Under the pieces are notes generated by a model. The model was not told the origin of the DNA, searched no databases, and saw only the letters and a program-made list of their open reading frames with translations. Shown piece by piece: positions 1 to 9,601 of a stretch of 64,000 nucleotides of DNA. Positions within the stretch are counted from its first letter, which is position 1. Every line of letters starts with the position of its first letter. Location: contig NHNW01000001.1 of assembly GCA_002786025.1 (NCBI GenBank), positions 372,001 to 436,000 of the forward strand. Direction: 5' to 3'. This DNA comes from Zasmidium citrigriseum. Its lineage: Eukaryota; Ascomycota; Dothideomycetes; Mycosphaerellales; Mycosphaerellaceae. A program made the position numbers and the translations under genes.

Positions 1-1154
1 GTGACACAAAGATGAATCGTCTCGACGGCTTCTCGGATTATGTTGACGTCGACGCCCTCAATCTGCTTGTCTTTGACGGCGTCGGTGATTTCCTCTGCGC
101 AGTGGAGAACAGCGGAAAGCGGGTTTCGGATCTCGTGCGAAATCATGTCGATGAAGCGCTCTTGCTGTTCTTTTCGCTCTCGAGCTTGCTTTGCTGCCTC
201 TCTTTCGGCGATTTCGGCAGACTTTTCAGATGTGATGTCCACGATGCTGCAGATGAAACCCCCGTACTCTCGTAGACTGACATGTTGCAGGTTTTCGTCC
301 CCCAGAGGCGTTAGCAACAGCAGTCGCCACGGGTGTTTCTCGCCCATGGCTCTGAACTCAGTCCGGAGCTGCCTTTGAGATTTGAAGGCGTCTTGATAGG
401 CTTGCATTACTCGATCGTAGTCGTCTGGATGAATACTCTGGGGCCAGCTTGTGAAGGACTTGTCGCCACTGCGATGAGTGGTGAGGTCGTAGAAGTGTTG
501 ATTGACGAAGACGGCTTGAGCGTTGTGATCTAGAATGGCCAATCCAGAGGGTAGCATTTCTGCAAAGCGTCGGAAGAAGGGGTGCTCATCGATTGGAGCA
601 TTGTCTACAGCTTTGGCGATATCGTCTGGGACATGTCGTTCGCTACCGCCATATTCGGCGCTACTACCACCGCCTGCCAGCTGCAAGGATTGATACAGCA
701 TCGGCTTCGGTAGAAGCTGAACAAGGATGCCTTCTGCATGGTTCTGACCTGGGGTCACCAGAGGACTGAGAATGGCACTTGAGGCCTGCTTGAGGGCCAA
801 GACTTTTTCCTGGATCAGATCGCGGCTCTGGATTTCTTTTGGGATCCTTCTTGTGGCCACACTCCGGAAGATCTGAATGATTGTGGGCGAGAGTGAGTCC
901 TTTTGGGGTTGACCCTGGCCATGGATTCCAGCCGCATCATCCCAGGCTTGGTTGTGTAGCAGAATGTACTCGTCGCCCCAGAGCACGGCAGCGGGATAGG
1001 GCAGATTCGATACAGTCAAGACGTGCCCTTTGAGGGATTCTGGCCAGTTGTTGACGGGGCCCAGTTTGCACTTTTGCCAGTCCTTGTGGTCGCCTGGCAG
1101 CGGGGGGTTGAAGTCGGCGGGCACAGCATCGGCGGACGGGGAGGCGTCTTTCAT
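1..1154 (-). CDS. PAS-containing sensor histidine kinase, N-terminal part (3' end outside window)
   Basis: The minus-strand frame is open from an ATG at 1154 to the left edge (about 384 codons), so the C-terminal part lies outside. The N-terminal region carries LGPVNNWPESL (about residues 30-40) and PYPAAVLWGDEY, which resemble the first PAS-like segment of fungal hybrid histidine kinases. A second PAS-like segment covers about residues 185-310 (HPFFRRFAEMLPSGLAILD, IHPDDYDRV). A linker of charged residues (about 310-333) leads to the H-box FIDMISHEIRNPLSAVL, whose phospho-acceptor His is residue 340. The missing part should hold the ATPase domain and perhaps a receiver. Known role of the family: cytosolic sensing by His-Asp phosphorelay feeding the HOG or related pathways. 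The ligand cannot be told from sequence. An upstream ATG near 1257 is in another frame and would need an intron, so I chose 1154. Confidence 0.82.
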   Translation of the reverse strand, partial: MKDASPSADAVPADFNPPLPGDHKDWQKCKLGPVNNWPESLKGHVLTVSNLPYPAAVLWGDEYILLHNQAWDDAAGIHGQGQPQKDSLSPTIIQIFRSVATRRIPKEIQSRDLIQEKVLALKQASSAILSPLVTPGQNHAEGILVQLLPKPMLYQSLQLAGGGSSAEYGGSERHVPDDIAKAVDNAPIDEHPFFRRFAEMLPSGLAILDHNAQAVFVNQHFYDLTTHRSGDKSFTSWPQSIHPDDYDRVMQAYQDAFKSQRQLRTEFRAMGEKHPWRLLLLTPLGDENLQHVSLREYGGFICSIVDITSEKSAEIAEREAAKQARERKEQQERFIDMISHEIRNPLSAVLHCAEEITDAVKDKQIEGVDVNIIREAVETIHLCV

Positions 1155-1555
1155 CGCTTTTCACATGCCATGCGCGTCGGTTAGGGATCCAGGCGAGTGT
1201 GAGGTTATCGGGCGCTTTGGGCAGATCTTTGCTGGGAGGATGTTCGGTTGATTGTTGCATCTTTGTCAAGCCACGTTCCAAGGTCGCAGCGATTTCGATT
1301 TTCGATGACGTTCCGTGAGCTCACGCCACGCCCACACCCGCGTGCACGCGACCAGCTGGCTATTTTCATTGTTGACGACTGCACATTCCTCCTCAATCCA
1401 TCAAACCCGCATTCAATAATTCATCATCAAACCTCTCCTTACCACCATTCATTCCTCGCCGTCGCATGATATACTGGATATTGGCCAAGACGCGACCATG
1501 ACACAACCGACGCCACTACCACCTGTCAACATGTGAAAAACGCCACCAAGACGCC
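1155..1555. other. intergenic, no gene seen
   Basis: About 400 bp between the histidine kinase start and the stop of the CMD-like gene. Pyrimidine-rich stretches sit near 1425-1460. I see no convincing coding frame or RNA gene. Confidence 0.5.
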
Positions 1556-2194
1556 TCATTCAGGAACAGGGACGTCGACAGCATTCATCGCAATGCACAA
1601 GTACGAATAAAATCCGATATAGTGCACCAGCGCCAGCGTGCCATCTTGGCCGAACGCCGCCACGCATCTATCCCAATACTCCTTCGGCAGAGGACCAGGA
1701 GTGCTGCAGAGCCGTGTCGCGACATCATACGCCAGAGCGCAATTCTCGTTCAGGTCTTCAGGTCTGCGGTCCTGCTTGATGGAGTCGATTTGGCTCTGGC
1801 TAAGCACTCCCGCCTTGCTCGCGATGTTCTCGTGGGCGTATAGCTCGTACGGCGCCTGAAAGTGTCCGCCGCAGGCCAGGATCGCGGTCTCTTTCACGTC
1901 GGTCGGCAGAGGCAGTTCGCCAATCGAGTATATCAGCTCCATGCCCAGCTTGCCGGTTTTCGGAGCTGCCATCATGAGCGGGTAGGGACCGACCCAAGCG
2001 CCCTGATCGTCTTTGTAGACGAACTTCTCGCCATTCTTGCCGAAGCCCTGTTCAGCTATTTGGGTGAAGCTGTGCCACATCAGCAAATATCCGCATGGCG
2101 ATACTGTGAAGGGAGTTCACACTGACTCATCGTAGTCTTTCTGCTCTTGCGGCGAGAGCTGCTCCCGCGGTTTGGTTGGAATTCTCGATGCCAT
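1556..2194 (-). CDS. carboxymuconolactone decarboxylase-like (AhpD-fold) protein
   Basis: Two exons, 2127..2194 and 1556..2069, give 193 residues. The intron (donor GTCAGT, acceptor CACAG, branch GCTGATG) makes the join KDYD/D/FTQIAE. The N-terminus MASRIPTKPREQLSPQEQ is the usual opening of this family (SRIP...LSPEQ). The middle (VGPYPLMMAAP, then ELPLPTDVKETAILACGGHF and YELYAHENIA) matches the CMD helical core. Family members include 4-carboxymuconolactone decarboxylases of protocatechuate catabolism and peroxidase-like AhpD proteins, but most fungal copies of this length have no proven reaction. No signal peptide is seen, so a cytosolic location is likely. It is transcribed in the same direction as the hydrolase upstream (start 3705), with 418 bp between them. 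Confidence 0.8.
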
Positions 2195-2612
2195 GATGGC
2201 TTCTTCTCAGCGGGCAGGATGCGATGTCAAAACTCTTGTGGTGAGTTTCAAAAGCTGACGATGGTGAGTATTAGTACTATCTCATCTCTGTCATAAGCTT
2301 CGGTAGTTGCATCATTGGTGAGGGGATTTTCCTGTTCCTTGAGCTGTTGCATGTGAGCTCTCCGGCCGGAAGTCCGGGGACCGAATATTGGTACATGCAT
2401 TCTACTGAGAGTAGGGCAGATGTCGAGAAGCCGACTAAAAGATGTGAGATAAAAGCGGGAGGCTGGGAAATGAACATTGGCAGCGGTGACTGTTGGCCCC
2501 ACTCACCTAACAATTCCAACTTTCGCATGCGAGCAAGAAAAGGTTTACTTTGCATCTCATCTATCGAGGGGAGTCGACCAGTAAAACACCGGAGAGGACA
2601 CCCATCATCAAT
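2195..2612. other. intergenic, no gene seen
   Basis: Gap between the CMD-like gene start and the hydrolase stop. It would serve as promoter for the CMD-like gene and terminator region for the hydrolase. No further feature recognised. Confidence 0.45.
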
Positions 2613-3705
2613 CTACGACGCGATTTTCAGCACCTTCGCAGCCTCTTCCCTCGACACAGCTTTCCCAAGCAACCACCCGAACCCCACAATGGCATCAACT
2701 TTCGCGCGATTCGATACCTCAGCTCCCTCCATCTCATACCAATGCGCATGCGGACACCCGGGATAAAAATCGATCTTCGTCGGCACGCCCGCCTCCTTCA
2801 ACATCTCCTCATAAACCAGCCCGTCATCCCTCAGCGCATCCTGTCCATCTACCTGGAAGTACGTCTTCGGCTGTCCGGACAAAGGCGTCTTCGAATTACC
2901 GGCGAACGCCAGATCAGAATTGATGTCCCATCCGCCGGCTGCTCGTCGCTTAGCCCGTTCTTCTCTGGTCATGAACGGCGCAGCATTCTGGTCCTGGGCG
3001 ATGTACAGGTGCTTATACTTCTCCGGCACGATATCATCATGGAATATCGGCGGGACTGCGAGCCACTGGCCAGTCAAAGCATGAGCGAGTTTCTCTTCCT
3101 GAGTCTTGCGAGACAGCACCGCTGTGATGGCTGCACCGGCCGAGACGCCTCCCATCAAGAATCCCTTGGACGGATCGGCATTGAGAATAGATCCAGTCGC
3201 ATTCTCAGCAACCCATTTCAAGCTATCCCAAGCATCGAGCTGACCGGTCGGGAACTTATCCTCGGGAGTCAACCGGTAGCTGATATTGACGGCCGTAGCA
3301 CCGAAAATCTGCGCCAGTGCTCGAGCTTCTTCCGTCAGCTGGTCTTTGGTCCCTGCTACGAAGCCGCCGCCGAAGGCCAGCACGACAAGTGGTCCGGGAG
3401 ATGCATCTCGGGGCTTGACGATTTTCAGGGAGCTGGTGTAGCCATCGCGCATGGAGATATCGTGGGTGAACTCCTCGAGGTTGGAGGCAAGGGGACCGAG
3501 TCTCTTCAGCGTGGCTTGTTCTATGTCAATGAGGATCTTGCGCAGGGCGATATGGCCGTCTGGAGGCGGTGCTCGTGGGTGCTTTGAAAAGTACTTTTGG
3601 GTATGTCAGCTATGGTCAAGGCCATGGGATTGCATTCTGGCTTACCTCTGTCACTTGCGGATCTGGCTTCGAGGACTCGTCGAGTTCTTCTCTGGAGAGC
3701 AGCAT
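2613..3705 (-). CDS. alpha/beta hydrolase, hormone-sensitive-lipase-like (esterase)
   Basis: Two exons, 3646..3705 and 2613..3593, split by a 52 bp intron (GTAAGC..AAAAG), give 346 residues. The oxyanion-hole segment is VVLAFGGGFVAG, where the usual HGGG His is replaced by Phe (FGGG). The nucleophile elbow is GGVSAGA, the acidic residue probably lies in QVDGQDALRDDG and the catalytic His in GCPHAHW. This order (GGG, GxSxG, D, H) is that of the HSL/GDXG esterase family. Substrates are likely short acyl esters or xenobiotic esters; the sequence does not tell which. No secretion signal is visible. The replaced oxyanion His is worth noting, because that His is not catalytic but is strongly conserved. 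Confidence 0.83.
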
Positions 3706-4409
3706 GGTGAATCAGTCCTAGACGGGGTCTCCTTGGAACAGGAACACTTCAATCGATTTGAAGTTGATGGACGAAGAAGACTTATAAGTGATAGATGAAA
3801 GTACCGGACGCTCGGTCCTGCGGTGTCTTTGATTCCTTCATCACGGAAGGATCGGCGGCCGGGCGGCCTCGCATTCAACTTTGCCTCAGCCCCCAGCTCG
3901 TATCGCGTACAGAATGGGTTCATCCGAACGCAGATCTGCTTCGGGCCCGATTTAATCGTATTGGACGAGGCCGAATTCACGTCCGAGATGTTGTTACGGA
4001 CTTCTACACTTCTCAGGCATGAGGCAAAGCCTACATGTACTGATCGCCGCTCATCAGGACATCTTCGAGAACCTCAACAGCTCTCAATGGCGGGGCTGCT
4101 GGAGCTCTGTAGAAGGCGAAGCAGCTTGAGCTCAACCCGGCAGACCAATACTAAGATATCCAAACAGCACATGAAGAAGGACAGGAGCCATCAGTAATGT
4201 AAAGAGTTTCTGTTAACCAGGACACAGCGAGCTCTCGACCGGATTGTGTCAACTACCGAAAGCCCAAGAATGTGCTGCCCGGGATAGACATGTCAAGATA
4301 GGGCAATGCAATGGAGCGCTATCAGCCGAGCTTCGATGGCAAGATAAATCCCCAGAGCAGCACATCAGATTGAGTTTTTCACTTCGACAGTCGGGCAGAT
4401 GCTGAAGTT
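3706..4409. other. intergenic, divergent promoter region
   Basis: About 700 bp between the divergent starts of the hydrolase and the amidase. Small open frames here (such as 3651-3980 on minus) show no protein-like pattern. No RNA gene or repeat recognised. Confidence 0.45.
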
Positions 4410-6038
4410 ATGGCTTCTACTGAGTCATGGCAAGCTAAAGCTAGATCCGCACGAGACCGTCGAGACGCTTCTCTGGCGAAAGTTGAACCTCCTCTGCAAG
4501 TCTCACGAGATGCATTGCCTTTAAACTCGCAGGGTCTATCAGGCGAGCTTCTCACGGCGAGAGAATACGACTTGACGACCAACTATACAGCGCTACAGCT
4601 CCTGGAGAAGCTTCGAACCAAGACCATCTCCGCCGAAGAGCTCACAAAAGCCTTCCTCCGACGAGCCGCCATTGCCCACCATGCGACCAACTGCCTCACG
4701 CAGCTCATGTGGGACGAAGCAATCGAAAGAGCCAAGTATCTCGATTCCCTGTCGGAGCCCCTAGGTCCACTCCATGGCCTACCAATCTCCGTCAAAGAGC
4801 ATCAAGGCATGCACATCTACGACAAGCCCGTCGACTGTGGCTACGTCTCCTGGATTGGTGCCAAAAGGTCACCCCATTCACCTCTCAACCAGATCCTCTG
4901 GGACGCTGGATGCATCTTCTACGCCCGAACGAATCAGCCGCAGACTTTGCAGTGTATCGAGACGAATAACAATATTTACGGCAGGACTGTCAATCCCTGG
5001 AATCGTAATCTCTCGAGTGGTGGGAGCAGTGGCGGCGAAGGAGCGCTCATTGGCATGCGAGGCAGTGTTTTGGGTATTGGCGGTGATATTGGGGGCTCAG
5101 TGAGAGTCCCTGCTGCAAACAATGGACTCTATGGGTTCAAGCCGACCGCGAAGCGATTGGGCGTGGCTGGCATGACGGCTGCTATGGCGGGCAGTGAAGG
5201 GATTCTGGCTACGTACGGACCTATCGCCACTGATAGGGAGACAGTCGAGCTTTTCATGAAGGCTGTGCTGGACGGCCAACCCTGGAAGATCGATCCGTCA
5301 TTGGAAACGAGATTCTGGACTCCAGTAACAATCAACAAGCCTCTGAAGATTGCCGTCATGTGGTCCGACGGCGTCGTCAATCCGCATCCACCAATCCACC
5401 GAGCCCTACAACACGTTGTTGAACACTGCAAACAAGCCGGCATCAAAGTCGTCGACTGGCACCCTCTCGACCACGGCCCAGCTTGGGACCTGTACGTCTC
5501 CCTCCTCTACCCCGACGGCGGGGCCGACGCCCGTAGACCGATCGAAGAATCAGGAGAACCAATGCTCCCCCTTATCAAATGGATCACATCCGATCAACCC
5601 GAATCAAAAGAACGCACAATCCACGAATACTGGAACCTCATCGCCCAACGCGAGACCTATCGAGCCAAATACGCCGCACACTGGAACGCCACGGCGAACG
5701 ACGACGGCCAGGAAGTCGACGTTATTCTCTGTCCGGCCGGACCTGGCGCTGCATCTTTACATGATACGGCGAGGTACTGGCCCTATACGAGCCAATGGAA
5801 TTTGTTAGACTACCCTGCTGCGATCTTTCCGAGTGGGACTTTTGTTGATCCGGAGAGGGATGTTAAGGATGAGGGGTATGAGCCGATGAATGAGCAGGAT
5901 ATGTATAACTTTAAGCTTTATGACGCGGAGAAGTTTGTTGGGGCGCCGGTTTGTTTGCAGGTTGTTGGACGGAAGGGCATGGATGAGATGGTTATGGCTG
6001 CTGTGGAGGAGATTGAGAGGGCTATGGGGAGGGATTGA
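4410..6038 (+). CDS. amidase (amidase-signature family, acetamidase-like)
   Basis: A single exon of 542 residues, the usual length for fungal acetamidase/general amidases. The catalytic Lys is in GLPISVKEH (residue 129). The signature SSGGSSGGEGALIG is followed by GIGGDIGGSVRVPAANN, where Ser 230 of DIGGS is the expected nucleophile and the earlier Ser in GGSSGG the bridging cis-Ser. The family hydrolyses carboxamides to acid and ammonia, so it could supply nitrogen. It is an intracellular enzyme, since no signal peptide is visible. The N-terminal 40 residues are charged and outside the conserved fold. Promoter shared with the divergent hydrolase (starts 704 bp apart). No intron is needed, as the frame is open and conserved throughout. 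The exact amide substrate is unknown. Confidence 0.9.
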   Translation: MASTESWQAKARSARDRRDASLAKVEPPLQVSRDALPLNSQGLSGELLTAREYDLTTNYTALQLLEKLRTKTISAEELTKAFLRRAAIAHHATNCLTQLMWDEAIERAKYLDSLSEPLGPLHGLPISVKEHQGMHIYDKPVDCGYVSWIGAKRSPHSPLNQILWDAGCIFYARTNQPQTLQCIETNNNIYGRTVNPWNRNLSSGGSSGGEGALIGMRGSVLGIGGDIGGSVRVPAANNGLYGFKPTAKRLGVAGMTAAMAGSEGILATYGPIATDRETVELFMKAVLDGQPWKIDPSLETRFWTPVTINKPLKIAVMWSDGVVNPHPPIHRALQHVVEHCKQAGIKVVDWHPLDHGPAWDLYVSLLYPDGGADARRPIEESGEPMLPLIKWITSDQPESKERTIHEYWNLIAQRETYRAKYAAHWNATANDDGQEVDVILCPAGPGAASLHDTARYWPYTSQWNLLDYPAAIFPSGTFVDPERDVKDEGYEPMNEQDMYNFKLYDAEKFVGAPVCLQVVGRKGMDEMVMAAVEEIERAMGRD

Positions 6039-6379
6039 CGAGGAGAACCTTTGAGGGTTTGAAATGATGTGGATGAGCTGATATGTTCCCAGAGCCCCAG
6101 CGCGAAGCGATATCAATCGAATAGATGTCTCATCCAATCTCTCTCGTCAAGCACCTCCCCAAAGCCGGCCTCCATCGTGCCTTCGGCGAAGGTCTAAAGC
6201 AGCACCGCCCTCTTTCCTTCTTGTTTGAATCGGAGGTAGGTGTCACCATCTTCTCGCGCTGTGTCTCCTGTGTGAAAAGACACACATCAAATTCTGAACG
6301 AAGACGTTTTGTTGCCTCAAACACTCATATCACGCCCCTCGCCGTTCTTGAATCGTGCGCCCTCAGTCAATCTCGCACC

Positions 6380-6999
6380 ATGGATCTCTCCGGACCCAGG
6401 ATGGAAGTCTTCATTTGCGAAGACCGCACATTTGCATGCCCAGTCTCCCGCCTGCGAGTCCGAGCACCTTCCTTTGCAGAAGTCCTCGAATCGATACAGC
6501 CTGAAGCCGACGGCTCCAAAGTTGTAACCTTCCTCAGCGCGAATGCTGTCGACTGCATGTTGCAATACATTACCCATGACGACTACGACATCGCGGAAAC
6601 AATGGCACTGGACACTCCCGCCACTCGATCTCCATCACTTTCCCTCCGCTTGAAAACGAACGTGGAAGTCTACCTCTTCGCCATCGATTTTTACCTGCCT
6701 TATTTCCAAGACAAGGCATGAGGAAAGATCAACGACATCCTTGACGAGAAGAAGTGGGCGGTGACGGACTTGCTTCCGGCGCTCAAGACCATCGAGCAGG
6801 ATCCTGAAAATGAGACTGGTGAGCTGTGGAGTCTTTTCGCCAGGTCTGCGAGACTATTCGAGATCAGGCATTTGTGCAGAATGTATATGAGGGCAAATTA
6901 ACAGGGGTCGTGCTCTCGTTGGCGAAGCATTTGGGAGATGTGGTGCAGGAGGCGAAGGAGTTAGATGAACAGAAAGCTGAGCAGAAGGGGACGGAGTGA
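6380..6999 (+). pseudogene. broken BTB-like gene
   Basis: From the ATG at 6380 the product begins like the other BTB-like proteins of this window (MEVFICEDRTFACPVSRL, compare IFICEGKEYRCTQGF at about 8470). Homology continues through NVEVYLFAIDFYLP, then meets an in-frame TGA at 6719-6721. The same frame then resumes as KINDILDEKKWAVTDLLPAL, clearly the family helical region (compare SKWDIDDIMFALKAIYG in the gene at 8349). Near 6830-6840 the homology shifts frame and continues as QAFVQNVYEGKLTGVVLSL to a stop at 6997-6999. No GT..AG intron removes either lesion. So there are two independent breaks, a nonsense codon and a frameshift. An upstream in-frame ATG at 6125 exists, but its extension shows no family likeness. 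A sequencing error could explain one break, less likely both. Confidence 0.7.
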
Positions 7000-7644
7000 T
7001 GTCGTCAAGGATGCTACATTTGTTGGGCCAAAGCAAGAGCTGGAAAGAAGCTAAGTCATTGCGAGGGACAGGTGACTATGGACAACTGATTTTGTGAACA
7101 GGAGGACGGAGGACTTGGAGGATGAGAGTGGCGTGTATTTCTCATGTCTGCTCCATCGCACAAAGCATCGGAATAAACCATGTCTGAAGATTGCTAAATA
7201 CAACACGATGGTAACGGTTGCATTGCACGATGCCTCTGAGACTCCATGGTTTAACTGACGAGGCTGAAAGCCAAACAATTGGCTTGTGATCGCCAAGCTT
7301 TGTTGACCACTGTGCTGCCAGGTCGGTCTTGCTTTCCGTCTCTCCTACTCAACATCTCTCATTTCCCTACCAAAATCGCAACCCCAAGCACATACTTCGC
7401 TGAATCATAAGTCGCCCCTCACAAGATGCCACATTCGGCGGCAGCCTTTCGCAGCCTGCCACATCATGCCATTCACTTGCTGCACGTGATCCAATCTCCC
7501 AATAGGCTCGAAGGGGATTCTAATTGAACTTTATCCTGCGCTACTTCGGATTCTGTTCTTTGCTTCATCCGGCGGCCTCGACAGTCAGCATCTCAACGAG
7601 AACATCTTTTAATCGCATCCTCAAAGCGCCTTCAGACAGACGAC
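7000..7644. other. intergenic, no gene seen
   Basis: About 640 bp. A pyrimidine-rich tract near 7335-7370 would fit the promoter of the gene at 7645. No coding or RNA signal recognised. Confidence 0.4.
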
Positions 7645-8195
7645 ATGATCTTTCCCGGCAAGAGCAATGCCAAGACGAAGCCAATGGCGCCACCACGGCG
7701 GAATGCATCGCTCGACAGCTACTTTCGTCCTATCCCACCGACCATCCCTCAAGTAGCTAGCGATCCATCTACCGTCCGATGCCATGTCGAGAGATTCGAC
7801 CACAAGCGGAAAGCCGCTGAAGATCTAGCTATCCAAGCTAAGAGCAAGCGAATGGAGGGCGGATTGACTGATGAAGACCTATTGGAAGCAGAGAAAAGAG
7901 CCCAGCCCATCTCGGCCATGACCGTCGATGAAGGCAATCGGAGGCGATATATGCCGGGGTTCTTCAGACAATTTCGTGCACCGAAGCCTGATAATGACAA
8001 TCTTACCGCTGCTATCGCGAAAACAGCCTCGCCGGTTGAAGAGCCAAGAAATTTGAACGTTGAGAATGCACAAGTGCATTCGGGAACGGCGACACCGCTT
8101 CGTGCAAGTCTGAGTCGGGGGGAGAAGAGCATGGTGAGTGATTGTAATCTCCTCCATTAACGTCTTCGTCCAGTTACGTCTAGGTCCTTCTGTGA
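7645..8195 (+). CDS. small basic hypothetical protein
   Basis: I do not recognise this gene. The frame from ATG 7645 runs about 162 codons to a strong donor GTGAGT at 8134. Two acceptors are possible: TAG at 8181-8183 (50 bp intron, ends VLL at 8195) or CAG at 8171-8173 (40 bp intron, ends at 8254). Unspliced, it stops at 8160. The protein is Lys/Arg/Pro-rich, without signal peptide or membrane span, and has a charged helical stretch at about residues 50-90 (HKRKAAEDLAIQAKSKRMEG). Near the N-terminus NASLDSYFRP (residues 20-29) resembles a PCNA-binding PIP box except that Asn replaces the usual Gln. Together with the basic surroundings this could mean a nuclear protein, but that is inference from one short motif. 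Confidence 0.5.
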
Positions 8196-8348
8196 AGGTG
8201 ATTGTTGTTTGCTCAACCCAACTAGCAAGCAGAGGCTTCAAAGCCTTTTATTGATTTTGTACATATATATCAAGCTGCACTGCCGTAGATCTTTTCAAAG
8301 ACACCAAAGCACTCATCGTCACCAGACTGAAGCAACAGGACTGACAAA

Positions 8349-9053
8349 ATGAACAAGATCACTTTCGCCGCTGTTGCAGAGGATGCCCAGCAGCAAAGGT
8401 AAGCTTCTCTCACCGACAACTTACAACCCAGAGATGCTAATAGACCAATGCCTAGCGCAACCCACCTCATCTTCATCTGCGAAGGCAAAGAATACAGATG
8501 CACGCAAGGCTTCGTGCGAGAGCGCACTGGCTGGGTCACGGCCGACTTCAACCGCTACGCCCCCCTTGGCCTTACTCTGGACCTTTCAGCCTTTGAGCCG
8601 TACGCCATTCATTGTATCATCGATCATCTCAAGGAAGGTGTTGAAGACATCGACAAGCTCGACGGCTTCGCCAAGCTCCACGAAAGCATGTCCGACGTGG
8701 AAGTCACACATCGATCTGTGATCCTCCTCCGACAGACGCTGAAGGTCTATGCACAGTTGTGTCTGTCCGCGAACTGCTTGGGACTATTCAAGCTCCGAGA
8801 TAGGGCACTAGAGAAGCTCAAAGAGCGACTGGCAGACCCTTCTAAGTGGGATATTGACGACATCATGTTTGCTTTGAAGGCCATCTACGGCAAGAAAACA
8901 CCGAAACCACATGAGACTCTCCATAGCACCGTGGTCGAGGCTCTTTTGCCGAGGACTGGGGCGCTTGTTCAGCATGAGGAGTTTGTCAAGGGGGTCAAGG
9001 ATGGGTCTTTTGCTGATCTCCTGCTGGCTATCACTGAGCGGCTGGCTGGCTAG
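8349..9053 (+). CDS. BTB-like domain protein
   Basis: Two exons, 8349..8398 and 8456..9053 (intron GTAAGC..CCTAG with branch GCTAATA), give 215 residues starting MNKITFAAVAEDA. The N-terminal half (HLIFICEGKEYRCTQGFVRE, residues about 19-38) matches the first strands of a fungal BTB/POZ fold. The C-terminal half is helical (LKVYAQLCLSANCLGLFKLR, then ALEKLKERL and SKWDIDDIMFALKAIYG) and ends at EEFVKGVKDGSFADLLLAI. The same order occurs in the genes at 30212 and 31657 and in the broken copy at 6380, but this protein stops before the C-terminal four-cysteine module found in the first two. BTB folds serve protein-protein contacts, often as Cul3 adaptors; the partner is unknown. Confidence 0.68.
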
Positions 9054-9601
9054 GAAACGGTTGGCTCTAGGGACTAGGGTTTTGAGGAGAACCGAGAAGA
9101 TGGAGATAGCGGACTGTTTCCAGAATGGCTTCCTTCATGTAATGAGAAGACGAGTAGTACAGACTGTTTCCTGTGGTCGTAGCAAGCCAGGGACGGGATG
9201 GCTTCTTGCCAGCCCCAAGGTGCAGCAGAGAGCCAAGGGATGGGATTGTACGTCGATGGAACTTGCAGGCGTCTTGGTTGCAAGTGATTTAGTGAATGGG
9301 CAGAAAACGACATACCACAATCGCTCGTCGACAAATGTCGTACAAGTGTGTCATATTTGCATCGATTCAGAGTAAGAAAAGAGCTCAGGATGAAATGCGG
9401 GTGATGGCACGACGCCTTCTAAGAGTCTGAGGTGTAGGTATTACATGTTTGATTATTCATAATGAGTGTCATAAATCATACGCTGATGCAAAATGCAACA
9501 AGACTGTCAGATTTTCCGTCTCTATGCCATGCGTTTTTGTTTTCGTTCATGCTGTCATTATCATATGATTAAGCCAAAGATCACCCATTTCGGGAACGAA
9601 T
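9054..9601. other. intergenic, convergent 3' ends
   Basis: About 550 bp between two convergent genes, AT-richer around 9440-9600. It holds only 3' untranslated and terminator sequence as far as I can see. Confidence 0.4.

Noticed and set aside
2550..3587. Plus-strand frame of 345 codons
   Set aside because: Antisense of the hydrolase; no ATG start (begins at TTG) and no protein-like pattern.
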